A stretch of DNA of 64,000 nt from Ctena decussata (taxonomy: Eukaryota; Mollusca; Bivalvia; Lucinida; Lucinidae), in NCBI GenBank assembly GCA_963989385.1, contig OZ022500.1, positions 24,690,460 to 24,754,459 of the forward strand, given 5' to 3'. Numbering within the stretch: position 1 is the stretch's first letter; the number at the start of each line of letters is the position of its first letter. The notes under the pieces are model-generated. The model did not search any database. It was not told the origin of the DNA and saw nothing but the letters and a program-made list of their open reading frames with translations. The position numbers were made by a program, and so were the translations under genes. Below are positions 1 to 12,800 of the stretch, piece by piece.

Positions 1-2076
1 TTCAGGGTGGGTTTACAGCAACGGCCTGATCAAACTGAGTGGATGGGCAGACTGGCCTTTGCCTTCTCTGTTCGTATATGCTAAAAGCGTTCTTTTATTG
101 TGTCGTTTCAAATAATCTGAATCTTACTGTTACATCCGGCTCTAAGTCATATTTTCTTGAGCCGCTAGCCACAGTAACAAACATAAGAACTAGCCCACAC
201 ATACAACACGTGCAACCTATCACAAAGAAAGCAGCTAATCATAAAGTAAACTGGCATAGACAATCACTTACATATACATGTACATGAACGATGTCAGTAA
301 ATGGAACCAAAGCATAAAATATAACTATCAAAACAACTAAACATAAAACCTGAATAAGAATATCCCGATAGATACCCAAACTAATTTTCAGTCATATACT
401 TAAATAAACATATTTTCACAACTACATATACATGTAAAGAGTACGGGATCTAATGGTATAAACGATGTTTGCGTTATAAATTGGCTATCATACCTGTATA
501 ATATTAATCTTATATCAGTACATACTTATAATCGGACACTTAATTTGGTCACAATGTTGCTTTAAGGCATGCATATATATACACACACTATAAAAGTGCT
601 CAGTCCACCACATATAACAACTTAAACCGCAATGTCAACAAATGAGTTTCAAAAAAGATGTATTTTTCCATATTGGAAGAGGGATCACAACTGTACCAAT
701 TTCTGGGCGTTCATATTTAAAGCATATACATGTACATGCTCCGTAGAATTGACATGGATTCTCATTATATACAATTTCGCGCCGGTTTGTGTGTGTGCTG
801 GGACTGGTAGCCGATTCGCATCTAAGAGAGTTATGTTGTCCAAATGTCGACTAAAGAGTACTCAGGGTATAGAAAAGTTCGTAGATATTATTAAGTTTTT
901 GTTAGCTTCTGCATGAAAGTTGTATGGGGCTGTTTGTCAGTTTAATTATTGCTGATTAAATTCTTTTGTAAACAAGAGCGAATACTAATATATTCTGTGG
1001 CAAAAGAATACCTAAGGGTCAAATATCTGATACCTGACGGTTAAATATCTGCCTGACTTCATTTTTCTGTCAAATTTTTGTTGAACTGTCTAAGCAAACT
1101 CATTTATCTGTCAAGTTTAATGACGGACAAGACCATATTGTGACTGGATTCTCTGTAATTATTTTTTTTCATGATTGAATTGCAGCCTTATAAGTATAAA
1201 TTATACATATGTCTCTGAAATAAACACTTAATTACGTTCTCCGAAGCGTACACCAATGAAAAGAATAACTTTATTGATCTTTGAACTTTATTGATCTTTG
1301 AACAAATACTTCTCTTTTGTTTTAACAAATTAAAAACAGTTATTCAATATCCAACTATCTTAATACCGGTATTTCCAATGACTTTATGTTACCTGTCCAC
1401 GAAGTTTCTTTATCCTCCAGTATTACTGAAAAAGCAGATAAACACTGTAATAAATTATTAGAGCGTCCAGTTTTAAACAGTTTGCTGTATAGAAAAGAAA
1501 TCTTTTTTTCATAAGGGTATTAAAAAGTGTATTAAGGTTGCCTTTGGAAACAATGAATGCATACGGAAATGAAAATCGGAGTCCCTAAAGCCTAGAAATA
1601 AGGTAAAAGGACTAGCGTATGATTACATAAATACAGGACCATGTTATTATGAAACGCAGGAAGACGAAATAACGAAATGCAAAACAACCAACCCCGTCAT
1701 CTCAAACGAGGGGAACACAATAGGACTTGAAGACCATAATACATGTAACAAGGTACAAACATGACATAACGTGAAAACCTCGGCGAGAATGAACAGCCTC
1801 AGACCAGCGATATGTAATGATAACCACTGCGGTGTTAAAGCAATTTTACAAATGCTCAATTTTTTGCCCTATTATCCGATTTGTTACCTAAGAGATTACA
1901 ATGGGTATCAGTTACAAACAGTATTAGTTTTAAGTTGGAATCTAAGTAAATCATGAAATATGTACCCCGCTCATATATGGATGATTCAAATGTTCATTAG
2001 GTTTCCAACTTCTATGTGGATATAGGAAAACAATACAACGGGTATCCTCTAAAATACACAGCCGTATAAATTTAAC

Positions 2077-2079
<3 letters not shown>

Positions 2080-2122
<43 letters not shown>
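2080..2122. repeat. (GA)n microsatellite
   Basis: About 21 uninterrupted GA dinucleotides. Confidence 0.97.
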
Positions 2123-2125
<3 letters not shown>

Positions 2126-2599
2126 AAACAAAGTAAACTAGTTTCTACCTGAGAATTAATTTTTGCTTCACCGCCCTTTTTAATTTTCTTTAACGGTAGA
2201 GCCGATATTGAAACCGATGAAACTTAAAAGTTGTACAGCATCTTTAGTACAGCCTATCTACGTGATAGTCGTGTAGCATTGTTACTATAACATTAATTTG
2301 TTACACACACTAGAATAAACGCACTACGGTTCTCAGTTATTATTTGTGGTGAGTTGAGCGTTTACTAATCTATGGCAGCTACCTGTCTGCCCTATGCTGA
2401 GACAACAATAAGTTGGAATGGAAGGAAAGAAACCTCTGAAAATTTTATTAGAAAATTATATGTCTCACTCACGTTATGTTAATACAAATAGACAATTACT
2501 ATACAAGTTTTGCCCTGCAGCAGCTACCATATCAGTAAGTTTTGAAATACTGGGCACGTTTGGCATACCGTAATTACTTGGTATTATGTCCATTAGCTA

Positions 2600-2865
2600 C
2601 CTGGCCTCAAGGTTATAAAACTTTTTTCAATGCTCAACTCAGCTGAGCCTGAAATTTTACCTGCTAATAGATAGCAAACTATTGATAAGTACAGTTGTTT
2701 AGTTGTTCAGTTTAGCTGAGCATGCAATTTTCTCTGCTTATGAATATGAAAATGCCAACTAATGTTAAGTTAGTTATTAGATGGCATTTCATATTCATAA
2801 GCAGAGACAATTTCATGCTCAGCTGAGTTTAGCATGAAAAAAGTTTTATTACCTCGGGGCCTGGT
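2600..2865. mobile_element. Foldback MITE
   Basis: The outer arm CTGGCCTCAAGGTTATAAAA at 2600 matches the reverse complement of the stretch ending at about 2862, including AAAACTTTTTTCA and CTCAGCTGAGC. A second inner arm pair (TTCATATTCATAAGCAGAGA) surrounds a short loop. No coding capacity. Confidence 0.75.
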
Positions 2866-5800
2866 ATAGCTCATACATATCTTTCAGTAGCTCGAGGACG
2901 AGAAGTACCCAGACATTCAAGATGTGTATATAAATATTTTTGAGTACCCCGAGGAGTACCAGGGTATTGCTGGGGTTTATCCGAGTAATTATGTCGAACG
3001 CGCCCTTTGATGACCCACATTCATAATGTTTAGTGTGATGCACTTTATCATGTTACTTCTTATGTAGCGTCTTGCAAAGGTGGCATCTTTATTGCAAAGT
3101 GAAATAACTCTTGTTTATCGATTATAAATTTTGCTTGTCTCAGCAAAGAGCAGCTTTAGCCTTTTTATACGGGATCGGGTTGATTCTGTCATACACTTAC
3201 TATCAACAACGCTGGTTTCGCCAAACCTGAGAACCTATCAAACTATGTATATCTGAGCCGTGACAAGAGAAAAGGTTGCGTTAAGGCACTTGTAAATAGC
3301 CAGAATCTGTATCAAAGACCTGATCAGTCTTTGCTTTTTGCTGGTCGATTTTTCAAAGATTGATAAATATTGACGCGAACAGGGAAGAATCTGATCAGAT
3401 ACAGCGGATGCATAGGCTGATCTGAATCTTCTTTGTTCACGCATGCCATAACATACTTTCCTTGTGTCAACGGCTCGTTCAAACAGCAAAACAGCAGAAA
3501 TGTCATGATCTAGCAAATGTTACAAACGAACATTTTGGAATTACATGAATTACGATGAGTCGTTGAATGTATGGTTATTGATATATGTATGAGTCTGTAC
3601 CATGCCATCTTTGCTGTTTGAGATATACACAGTTTATCCTCTTCTTCTAACTAGATAGACACGCACTTAACAATCCTCAGAGTAGAAAAGGGATAAAGAG
3701 CAAAGGGAAGATTGTCTGTTTATTAAGCTTAATGGGTGCTCTAATGAGGAAAGAGCGTGGAAACAATAAATGAGGTATCGGTATAGGTTGCAACTGAGAC
3801 ATCATACAGGTTTATAAAAATCAATTCATCAACAAATTACCTTTGAAGAACAGTGAAGCCTACCTGATTACTGTATAAGGGGCTTACTTGTTGAAATGAC
3901 CGTTGACTCTATTCGAAACTGAGCCAAAGTTAAAGTTTCCGCTGGAAAACCTGAGTTTTCATATTTTTCTGAACATACAATGTCATCATGCTATTCACAG
4001 GTCAGTTTAAAAACAGTTACTCATCATTGTTTGAATTTTGCATCATTTCCTTTGTCATACCGTTAATTAAGTATTTTGTTCAATTACATTATCGTTTCCT
4101 TTTAAAATGTTGTGCTAATAAGGATATGTTTGAGCGGTTCAACCCAAAAATCCTATTCTTGAGACGCATAGCTTACTATAATTGTAATGTTCGAAAAACT
4201 GCACATGACAGACATGTATGTGTTGGTTAACACGGATGATTAACCTTGAACAGTGGCATTTGTTCTAGAACAATACTTAAGTTTGTATGCCAGCTCGTGC
4301 TTGTAATCATTTTTAGTTGTTAGTTCGCTGGTGCTCTGCGTATATATTTCTGTTTTTCTAATACACTTTGTGTTTGGTCGTGTGTCTTACGAAAGCGTTG
4401 CATGAACGAGAGAAACTTTCTGGAACATCTTGCTAGCTCTAAGTATAAAAATATCAAATCTACTATTTCAGGAATAATAAAAACAAAACTAGACAGCTAA
4501 AGAGTGAAAGATATACAAAATTCCAGATGTAAAAGTCCTGGATCTATTGTTTTAGTGCTTGCATTTTATAACAACTTTCTCAAGGTGTGCAAGGTCAGTA
4601 TCTTCGTTAGGTATATTGGAACCTGCACAATACGCAAATAGTCAGCTCGACTATCGAGAAACTAAAGCAATATAGACCATTACATGAACATTGAAAAACA
4701 ATTTGGACTTACAGCTTGAAATGAGAAAGATTTACACGAGAAACGGAGGTGGTTGGTTTTCTCATATGACAGAGATTCGTCGGTTATTGTTCTTTTAATA
4801 CTGTATGAATAAATATTATTTAAGCCTAGTCTTACGAAGAATTTTTTGTTATAAAATGCAAGTACCAATACTATTACTAGCTTTCTACAGATAAAAATGT
4901 GAAATAGTGATGGAAACTGTCAGAGAAGAGGTGTAGTACTCGTCTTTGAGATGAGGAGAAAGTACATATAATACATGGATGAGAGAGTGAAACGAGCAAT
5001 TACACGAGGAAATGTACGTGATGGCTACAAGTGTCAGTAAGTTTCGAAGATATGCTATAATAGTGCACATTCCTCCCTATTCTTACAGTAGAATTCTAAG
5101 AATTGACAGGATGATATTCAATTTTCTAAAGCAACTGGGATACGTACTTTTATAGCAAATTATAAAACATGACTGTCACCTGTGTGTCGGAAGCCATTCC
5201 CTTGTGTTTAAGCTCGCATATAGAAAAAAGATCACATAGAAAACCAGTCTATCAATAATATCGTTGTACCATCTTGTTTCACGCGGTACTCTGTAGAAAA
5301 GAATAAGAAAAGAGTCGAAGAAGAACCACACCATAACGTTTTTTAGACTCTCTATTACCATACTATTGTTCCTTATCGTAAGATTGATGGATAAACCAAA
5401 AGGGAGAACACTCTGACCTGTAAGCAACTGCCTTCTATCTCATTTGGAAGCACTGTTAAATGAAATAATTCGCTCCCAGTCAAGTACCAGGGAATATACT
5501 GTAAGTAAATTAGACTGTATACGTTCGGCATAATTACTTACATAATTACTTAATATGTCTTCGAGTACATGTAACCCGACTTATACCTGGGTACTCCTCG
5601 TGTAGCAATACCCAGGTATTTTTCGGGCTACTCAAAGATATATTTCTTGCACACCAGATAAGGATATCCGCATGCTTCCCCTGTACCTACAAATCTTATC
5701 TGACCCATATTATCTCACCCAGGACCGGACAAAACCACGAGCATTCAATGCATTGGTTGTATTGGAGATCACGTATCTGCATCGTCAAATGACGTTGGCT

Positions 5801-6002
5801 TTTTAGATAATGACGTCACGAAGACAGCAAAAAATGACGTCAGTTTATGCACGCCAGACTTTGACGTAAAGAACCGAATTGCGGTCTTTGAAAGCGGCGC
5901 CTTCTTTCAAAATCAAAAAGAAACCTCTCGAGCAATAAAAAATTAGCCATGTAAACAAGTTCTAAAGTTAGTTTATAAAAATAAAACGCGGTGTGCAAGA
6001 AA

Positions 6003-6131
6003 AAGTATCTATCATTGGTGTGAGGTGAGGACAGAAAAATCCGTCACTTGGGATCACTGTTCGGCATCGCCGAACAATGACCCTCGTGACAGATGTTTCT
6101 ATCTACACCTCACACCCATGAAAGATACTTA
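6003..6131. mobile_element. Palindromic element
   Basis: AAGTATCTATCATTGGTGTG at the left pairs with CACACCCATGAAAGATACTT at the right, with a centre GTTCGGCATCGCCGAAC. A near-complete hairpin of about 130 bp. Confidence 0.75.
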
Positions 6132-6346
6132 TAATCTTCGAGTAGCTTGGTATTCCTCGGGTTTATCGACGTTATTATGCCACACGTGCCCACTTATAAA
6201 CTAGTATCAAAGTTTTATTGCATTACGAGTCTTGTTGCATTATTTTTTCGTTTCTACAAGGTTAAAGTAGCCTCTCTTTAAAATAGAAGACAAAAACTAT
6301 TCAACTTAGAGTGTTCTTTCTTTTAGCCGTATCACAACATCTTAAC

Positions 6347-6352
6347 TTTATT
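6347..6352 (-). terminator. Candidate poly(A) signal of the nAChR gene
   Basis: AATAAA on the minus strand, 110 bp beyond the stop codon. It is the first canonical hexamer I see after exon 7. No transcript end can be seen directly. Confidence 0.5.
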
Positions 6353-6461
6353 CCGTCTTGATGACCACTGCGTCTTTTTTGTCATGAACATGACCTTGAA
6401 CTTGAAGAGAATGGTTCTCCGCAGTGACGGTAAGTATATCACACAACCAACCCAGTTAATA

Positions 6462-6872
6462 TCATGTGCTCATGAAAATAACTGGTAGGACCACAGATAA
6501 CGACACAACGATAGTCACAAGATACACTGTGAAAAATATCCTGTCAAATATAAGCCCAACAGCTTTCCATTCCTTGGCTATCTTTTCCTTTTTGTCTTTA
6601 TCTTCTATCCTCTCTTTATATATAAAAAGAAAATCTCTTATTTCGGTCAATTTACTATCTATCTCTGCCCACTGAGGGTCTATCTCAATTTCATAATTCT
6701 TTCTGGATAACAACTCCGATGAGCCTTTCCAGTTTTTGGTCCATTTACTGTCGCCATTAACAAACCCCATCCCAGGAATAGCAGGAGGTATAAGTCTTTT
6801 CTTATCTGCCTCCAAAAACGGGCGAACTAAATTGTCCATACACAATATTCGAGCAAAGAATTGGAACATCAC
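6462..6872 (-). CDS. nAChR exon 7: cytoplasmic loop, TM4 and stop
   Basis: Residues 354-489 and a TGA stop at 6464-6462. Acceptor TTTTATAG. It starts [13 protein letters not shown], matching the post-TM3 amphipathic region of nAChRs, then a short variable loop of about 75 residues, a charged pre-TM4 helix ([21 protein letters not shown]) and TM4 with the conserved W...FDRIFF motif (Trp455, Asp463, Arg464). The protein ends three residues after the hydrophobic stretch. The loop is short compared with many nAChRs. Confidence 0.94.
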   Translation of the reverse strand: MMFQFFARILCMDNLVRPFLEADKKRLIPPAIPGMGFVNGDSKWTKNWKGSSELLSRKNYEIEIDPQWAEIDSKLTEIRDFLFIYKERIEDKDKKEKIAKEWKAVGLIFDRIFFTVYLVTIVVSLSVVLPVIFMST

Positions 6873-9800
6873 CTATAAAAAAAAGACCATTAAAATTTGT
6901 CAGACAAATACAAATTTTACACAAAAAACAAGTGTTCTGATATTTACGTCCTTACATAATTAGGGTAACTTAATTAAGTCACATTTTGTGGCAATACAAA
7001 CGCTGAAAATGCAATCTGTGACATATATCCTATAAATGTAATACATACCTGAAGAATCAGAGCAGCTAGGCGGAATTCAAGGAATTCTTGTCATTTTCTG
7101 GTTAGAAAGTTTAAGGTTACAGTAAGGCATCCTAGCATTTAGGTCATGCACTCAAAAATACTCTTCGACATCTCTATAACTTATTTAGCGAGTATTTAAA
7201 GCATGAGACTGTTGTGTGACGGCAACTATGTTTTAAAAGCTTATTATCAACGTAAATTTGATACCTTCAGAAATTCGACCCAAACCGGCAAATATATTAG
7301 GCAAATCAGTAATTACCATCAAACACGACAAACGTCATACATTGTTATCGCCGACTTCATTTAACAGCGGTAGTGCACCGACCGTCGTATTGTACTACAA
7401 CTGGCTTTATTTAACAACGGTAATACACCGACCGTCGTATTCTATTACCGCCGGCTTCATTTAACAGCGGTAATACACCGACAAACATCGTTTTCTTTAT
7501 CGCCGGCTTCATTAAGATTTTATTTTATTTAACAGCAGTATAGGTCGTTTGGAGGGAAAAATTTAATTTCTTTTTTTACCGAATAAATCATGAAACTGTG
7601 CATATATGAATCTATTACCCATACGAACTCAAGCAAGGAAATTCAGATTTGTTTTACTTTTATATAAAAGTTACTTTATTAATTGTTACCGTTGTCCTTC
7701 TCAATTTTGTGCCATTCTAACATAGGAGGTAACCATGAAGGTACAACAGCTATGTTGCTTCTATAGTTACTATATTAATACTATTGTTCATTCACAAATT
7801 ACCACGTGGTCTGAAATGTGTTCATTCACTACCAGGTAAAAAAGGGGCTTTAGCAATAATTGGCCAATCACTTGAAAAGAGTTATCTTATATGTTTCTCC
7901 TTAATAGGGAGTAAATGCCCATATAAGGGATGCAAATTATTAGTCTGTACAACACTGACTGTCCCGAAAACTGCACCAACCAAGCATACAATCTCAAAGG
8001 TTAGGGACATTTTTTACATGTAATTGATCTGACAATTTTTTATTTACTAGTCAGAAAATTCTGAATTTCCTTGCCTGAGATAGTATGGGTAACAGATAAA
8101 GGTTTGCAAAGTTTCATGAAAATATACTGAGTAGTAAAAAATTGAATCAATTTTTTGCCCTCCATTTTTTCATCAACGACTTATAATCACTGACGCATAT
8201 TGCACTCTGTCGTGACGGTATTTGCCAATTTTTACCATTATGGACATGAGCTTTAAGGATACACGATGGATACTTACAGTTCTCAATAATTTTGGCACTG
8301 GTGCTCTCGCTCCATAAAACGACAAATTGACGACAAATACATTAAGGAATGTTGATAATGTGATAAGAATCATGTTGAGACAGTAGTATGTTCCTGAAAT
8401 ATATACAAGCACATACCTCTGATATGAAAGAATACTACACTTACAATGACAGCTTCAGATGAAACTAACTGAGTATATTTCCTGGTAAATATGTGTGTTT
8501 GTGTGGGTGTGCGTGTGCGTTTGTGTTTCTTTATTCATATCTTGAATGCATTTCACCGACCCTTGATAGAATCAAATCCTGTAAAGAAAAATGTTATTGA
8601 CATAGCTTGCCATTATGTCTAACCACATAGTTATTCACGAAATGAACCCAGAATATTGTGTCTCTAAGGCGCTGGTGATACCCATTCTTAACTTCTGTCT
8701 ATCACACATATTTTAGATGGTTTGAAACTGTGGAAGGAATTTAAAAACACTACTACTACCTTCCCTTTATTTACGGATAATTGTCTAAGCTCAAGATGTT
8801 GTCCGTTTATCAAAACTAATTTTACCTTCTGTCGCACGCACATCTTCAATAAGTCTCTAACATATTTGCAAAGTTTAAATCTGAGGAAAGTGTGGAAGAA
8901 GTTGGTTATACAAACAAATCACCCCATAATAGTAAATGTTGTACAAAATTGTCTAAGTTCAAAAGGTTATATTTTTGTTATATTTTTTGTTGACATCTAA
9001 AATGACATAGTCACATCTTGAGTATGTCTATAACATCTGTGCGCAGTTTCAACTGATAGGCAGATATCTACTGGAAAAATGTTATCTTACAAACTTGCCA
9101 AGAATCTAACTATTCAGAACTGATTTGTCATTCTGGCAATGCTGAACTAGTACTAAACTTACGAAGTCCAAAAAAACTTTTATTTTGTTTAAATATGTTC
9201 ACCACATGCATAGGTCGTTGTAGTATGTACCGATAACATCTGTGCAAAGGTGGAACTGATGGACTGAAAATTATGTGAGGAATTGATTATTCAAACTTGG
9301 TGACCTGTGTTAGTGAATAACCCCTTTAATTATGAGTACCGTGCCGTAATTTTGACAAAGAAGTGTGTTTATCTCCAAAACGTCACATGCACAGCCTCAA
9401 CACATTTTTGACATCTGTGAAAAGTTTCAAAATGATTCCTTGAAAACTGTAGGAAGAGATGATTATACATATGTTTTAGGTGCGACAGACGGACAGACAG
9501 ATGGACAGGGATAAAACATATACTTAGCAACAATAAAAACTTGACAGTCGCTATTTTTCATCCTACGGTAGTCGGGAAAAAGTGAGGCGTAAAAATTCTT
9601 TTAATTTCAGAAAAAGTACTCAGTTGGTAATATCATGGTCACACAAAAATCAAGATTCTTTAGAAACAGCAAGAGTGAGGCTATTGTAAACGTCCCAAGG
9701 ATACCTTGGCGTTTTCTATGCTCAAAACCAAACAATTACCAAATTTAAAATTGTTGAGGTCTGCTTAAATGATAAAATTTCTGTTGGCAATGCCTTTCCA

Positions 9801-12800
9801 TTATTAAATCCAATCTGAATGGACTTGTTAGCTAAATGTATGCCGATGCACGGTCGACGAGGTGGCCTGGAGGACCAGACGAAAAACCTTAGTCCACGCC
9901 ATTATGAAGTCAGAAATTGAGTTTCAGTGGAATTCTTAATAAACTTTAAAGTCTTTATGGGAGTTTAAGAAATGGCTTTCAAATAAATTTAGTAATAAAG
10001 ACATTGAGTTTGCAAGACAATTAAACAACTCCTCAAGGAAGTAACAAAAAAGACACGAGTTACGCAGTTATTGGTGGGTGGCACCTCTCTATCAACAAGG
10101 CCTTGATATTTGAAGAAAGGCTCTAGTATATCGGACAGCGAGAGATAAACTTGGTATTTATACTCAGAATGAATGAGCCTTGTGAGAAGCTTTCCCTTGT
10201 CAATATAGAGAAAACAATTAAAGTATGAGACAAGTGAATTGGATTATGCAATTCCTTTAATTTTACATATACATGTACATTGTAATAATAAATTCTTTAG
10301 ATAAAAAATGCCGACCATGTTTTATTATTGAATTCGATTGATAAAAAGACAACGGTAAAAGCCTAGTTGCCGTAAGACCAGTGACACTTAGAGTTCCACC
10401 ACATCTTTTGCTCGGCATATAATAGGCAAAGCCCATCTCTTTTTTTTGTGATCTTAATCCTAACTCGAATCTAAAAGTATTCATTTACGGCTAGGTTGAC
10501 AGATAGAGATAGTCGCCGGCTATATGAACGGCGATTAGAACACGCGAGCTTCTGTACCAAAAACAAGTGACTCTAACCACTTGACCATGCGCCTCCCCGG
10601 ATTGACATTATTGCTTAAATAATTCAATATCTTAAAATGTTTTAATATACTTAAGGACAAAAGTTCTGCACGGACGTTCCTTTAACATCCATGCAGATCA
10701 TTTGTCCTTAGGTATATATATTACACGGTCGGTATGTTTTTTTTTTCATTATATTTTACAACTCCTCGTAAAATCAAAAGGTTTAAGTACGGAAGGCTCA
10801 GCTGCAAAATAATCTCAGCAGCCGTTCGTGCCACAATGCTGATTAAGAGATGACGTACTGTTAATTACACTTTTTAGTCACTCATACATTTTTTCTTGAC
10901 TTCATAGGACAGCTTGATTGCAGGGCTGCCGCCATGCATTCCAAGTTATATTTGACTTGTATGTTCTTGTAAATTTTCATTTCTCTTAACATTTTACCAT
11001 CTTAAATTATATGATATTGTCAAATAATGAACAAACAAACAAAATAGTGTCTTCCGTTTTTACATCAAAAGTTTGGTTCATCAGTCCGGAATGCATAATA
11101 TTAAACAAAACAGAATACACCATTGCCTTAGACTAGTATTAAATTTCTGTGTTTCAATTGCGGTCTTGTTAGATTCAACATTATTTTACTTTCAGAGCAA
11201 GCCTAAGGTAGCCTACATACAGCTAACATGCATGTACAAGACTTGCTCCCGTTATCATGTATATTCATTTCAGAAGCTTGTTTCAATAGCAGCGAAAACA
11301 CAAATTCTGATCTATATGCTAAACTACACATCAAAAGCACAAAAGCTGCGATATCTATTTTTTCCTATTGGCCGCATGGTAAATGTAAAGTATTTGTTTG
11401 ACAATTAATTAAAATAAATTTCATCGTTTTATCAGTAAAATCTGGATCTCAAATACTAATATTAGTGATTAAACATCTGATGATTTAAAACTATGAATCC
11501 CGACTTCAATTCTCTGACCCTGTCGGCGATTATGTGTACAGGTTTACTGATCAACTAGGCGACTTTTTCATTTTCACATAATAAGAAAGAGATATACGGG
11601 TACACTGAGACTAAAATAGGACACTTACTTCGGGTAATTACACATAATTTTCATAATGATTCCACCAAAATTTAGAGAAAAGTCATGCTAAAACTTCATG
11701 CAAAGTGACTAACTTACCTAGGTTGGGTATATTACAAGACGCGATGCATATCGTCAACTCTTTTAGACATGTGAATTTCAAGACGCAGGAAGCCTGTCGG
11801 CAAATTTCCTAGAATAAATTTATTATTACAAGACGCAGGCGGTATATTGGCAACTTTCTTAGAATAATTGTTTTACAAGACGCATGAGGCTTATTAGCAA
11901 CTTACCTAGAATAGGTATATTACTAGACGCAGGAGGCATATTGGCTTCAAAAAGTAACAGTAACACAAAGAACGCCATGAAGATGCTCATGCCTGGAAAA
12001 AAGGTTAAACAGACTCTCACAACTCTTGATTTTGCGGCAAACATACACAAAATCTGAAAACATATCTTTATAGTGCGACTGAGAACTTTGTAATTTAAAG
12101 CTTATGTAGCTTCATGCACATTTGAAAAGAACGAAATACCGAAAGCTCCAAAAAGAACGTTTAGAAGAGTCATATATTTTAGGAACGACATAATAAATGC
12201 CAGCAGCATGTCCTAAAGCGCTGCTTATTGCAACTTAAATCATGTATGACTGGCGTCGCGTGAAAAACAACCTTTAGTCATGTGCGTAAAGTAAATATTA
12301 TAATCAGACTGTGCAGTCAAATGAACTGATCAGAGTATTCATGTTTCATTTTCAGATTGCCCGAGACAAGATATAAAGATGGTTTTGACAAAAAGGAGAA
12401 AATCTGATCAGACTGCGCAGAGAAGTTTGAGAGTTTTTCTTGTTGGCATATGCCAAAACGTATCTTCTGGTGCGACCCATATTTCAGTTCTTTAGACATA
12501 TTCGTTTTTTTTTTTTGTTTTTTTTTTGTTGCACAATAATAAGAGAGACAAACTTTCATCCCGAACAGTAGGATTATTTAGAGCTCTCAAACAAGAATTC
12601 TTTTTTGAAGCATCATCATCTCGAATTATGTATCGAAAAGCTATCTGATGGTAGTTTCTCATGCTGGTCATTACAACCAATTACTGTTGCTCAGTCGCAC
12701 TATATAGAACCAACTGAGATGCACAAAACGCCAAACACAACATGAATGTTTTCATGCCTGTTATACAAGTCCATCGCTGTACACTTCAAGTGAAACAGTT

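Larger units (their letters stand above)
1..6346. other. 3' flank without a recognisable gene
   Basis: No reading frame here resembles a known family. It holds a (GA)n tract, two foldback elements (2600-2865 and 6003-6131), a divergent relative of the 235-bp palindrome family at about 3300-3480, and patches with the motif GAGTACCCCGAGGAGTACC near 2940 that recur in altered form near 5560-5640 and 6140-6180. TGACGTCA-like sites at 5780-5870 lie in what looks like repeat DNA. Confidence 0.6.
8394..11905 (-). other. nAChR intron between TM3 exon and TM2 copy A
   Basis: A 3.5-kb intron. It holds a degenerate tandem array ending in a GACA/GACG microsatellite (8720-9530), a tRNA-like SINE head (10528-10598), one copy of a 72-bp palindrome (10646-10718) and decayed exon pieces (11712-11905). 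I searched by eye for a fourth intact TM2 exon and did not find one here. Confidence 0.8.

Noticed and set aside
5176..5427. Minus-strand frame with DIIDRLVFYVIFF, a little like nAChR TM4, downstream of exon 7
   Set aside because: The spacing from Trp to Asp-Arg does not fit TM4, the rest does not resemble the family, and exon 7 already supplies a full TM4 and stop.
10528..10598. A functional tRNA gene on the minus strand
   Set aside because: The B box is altered and the arms do not pair as a cloverleaf by eye. More likely a SINE head.
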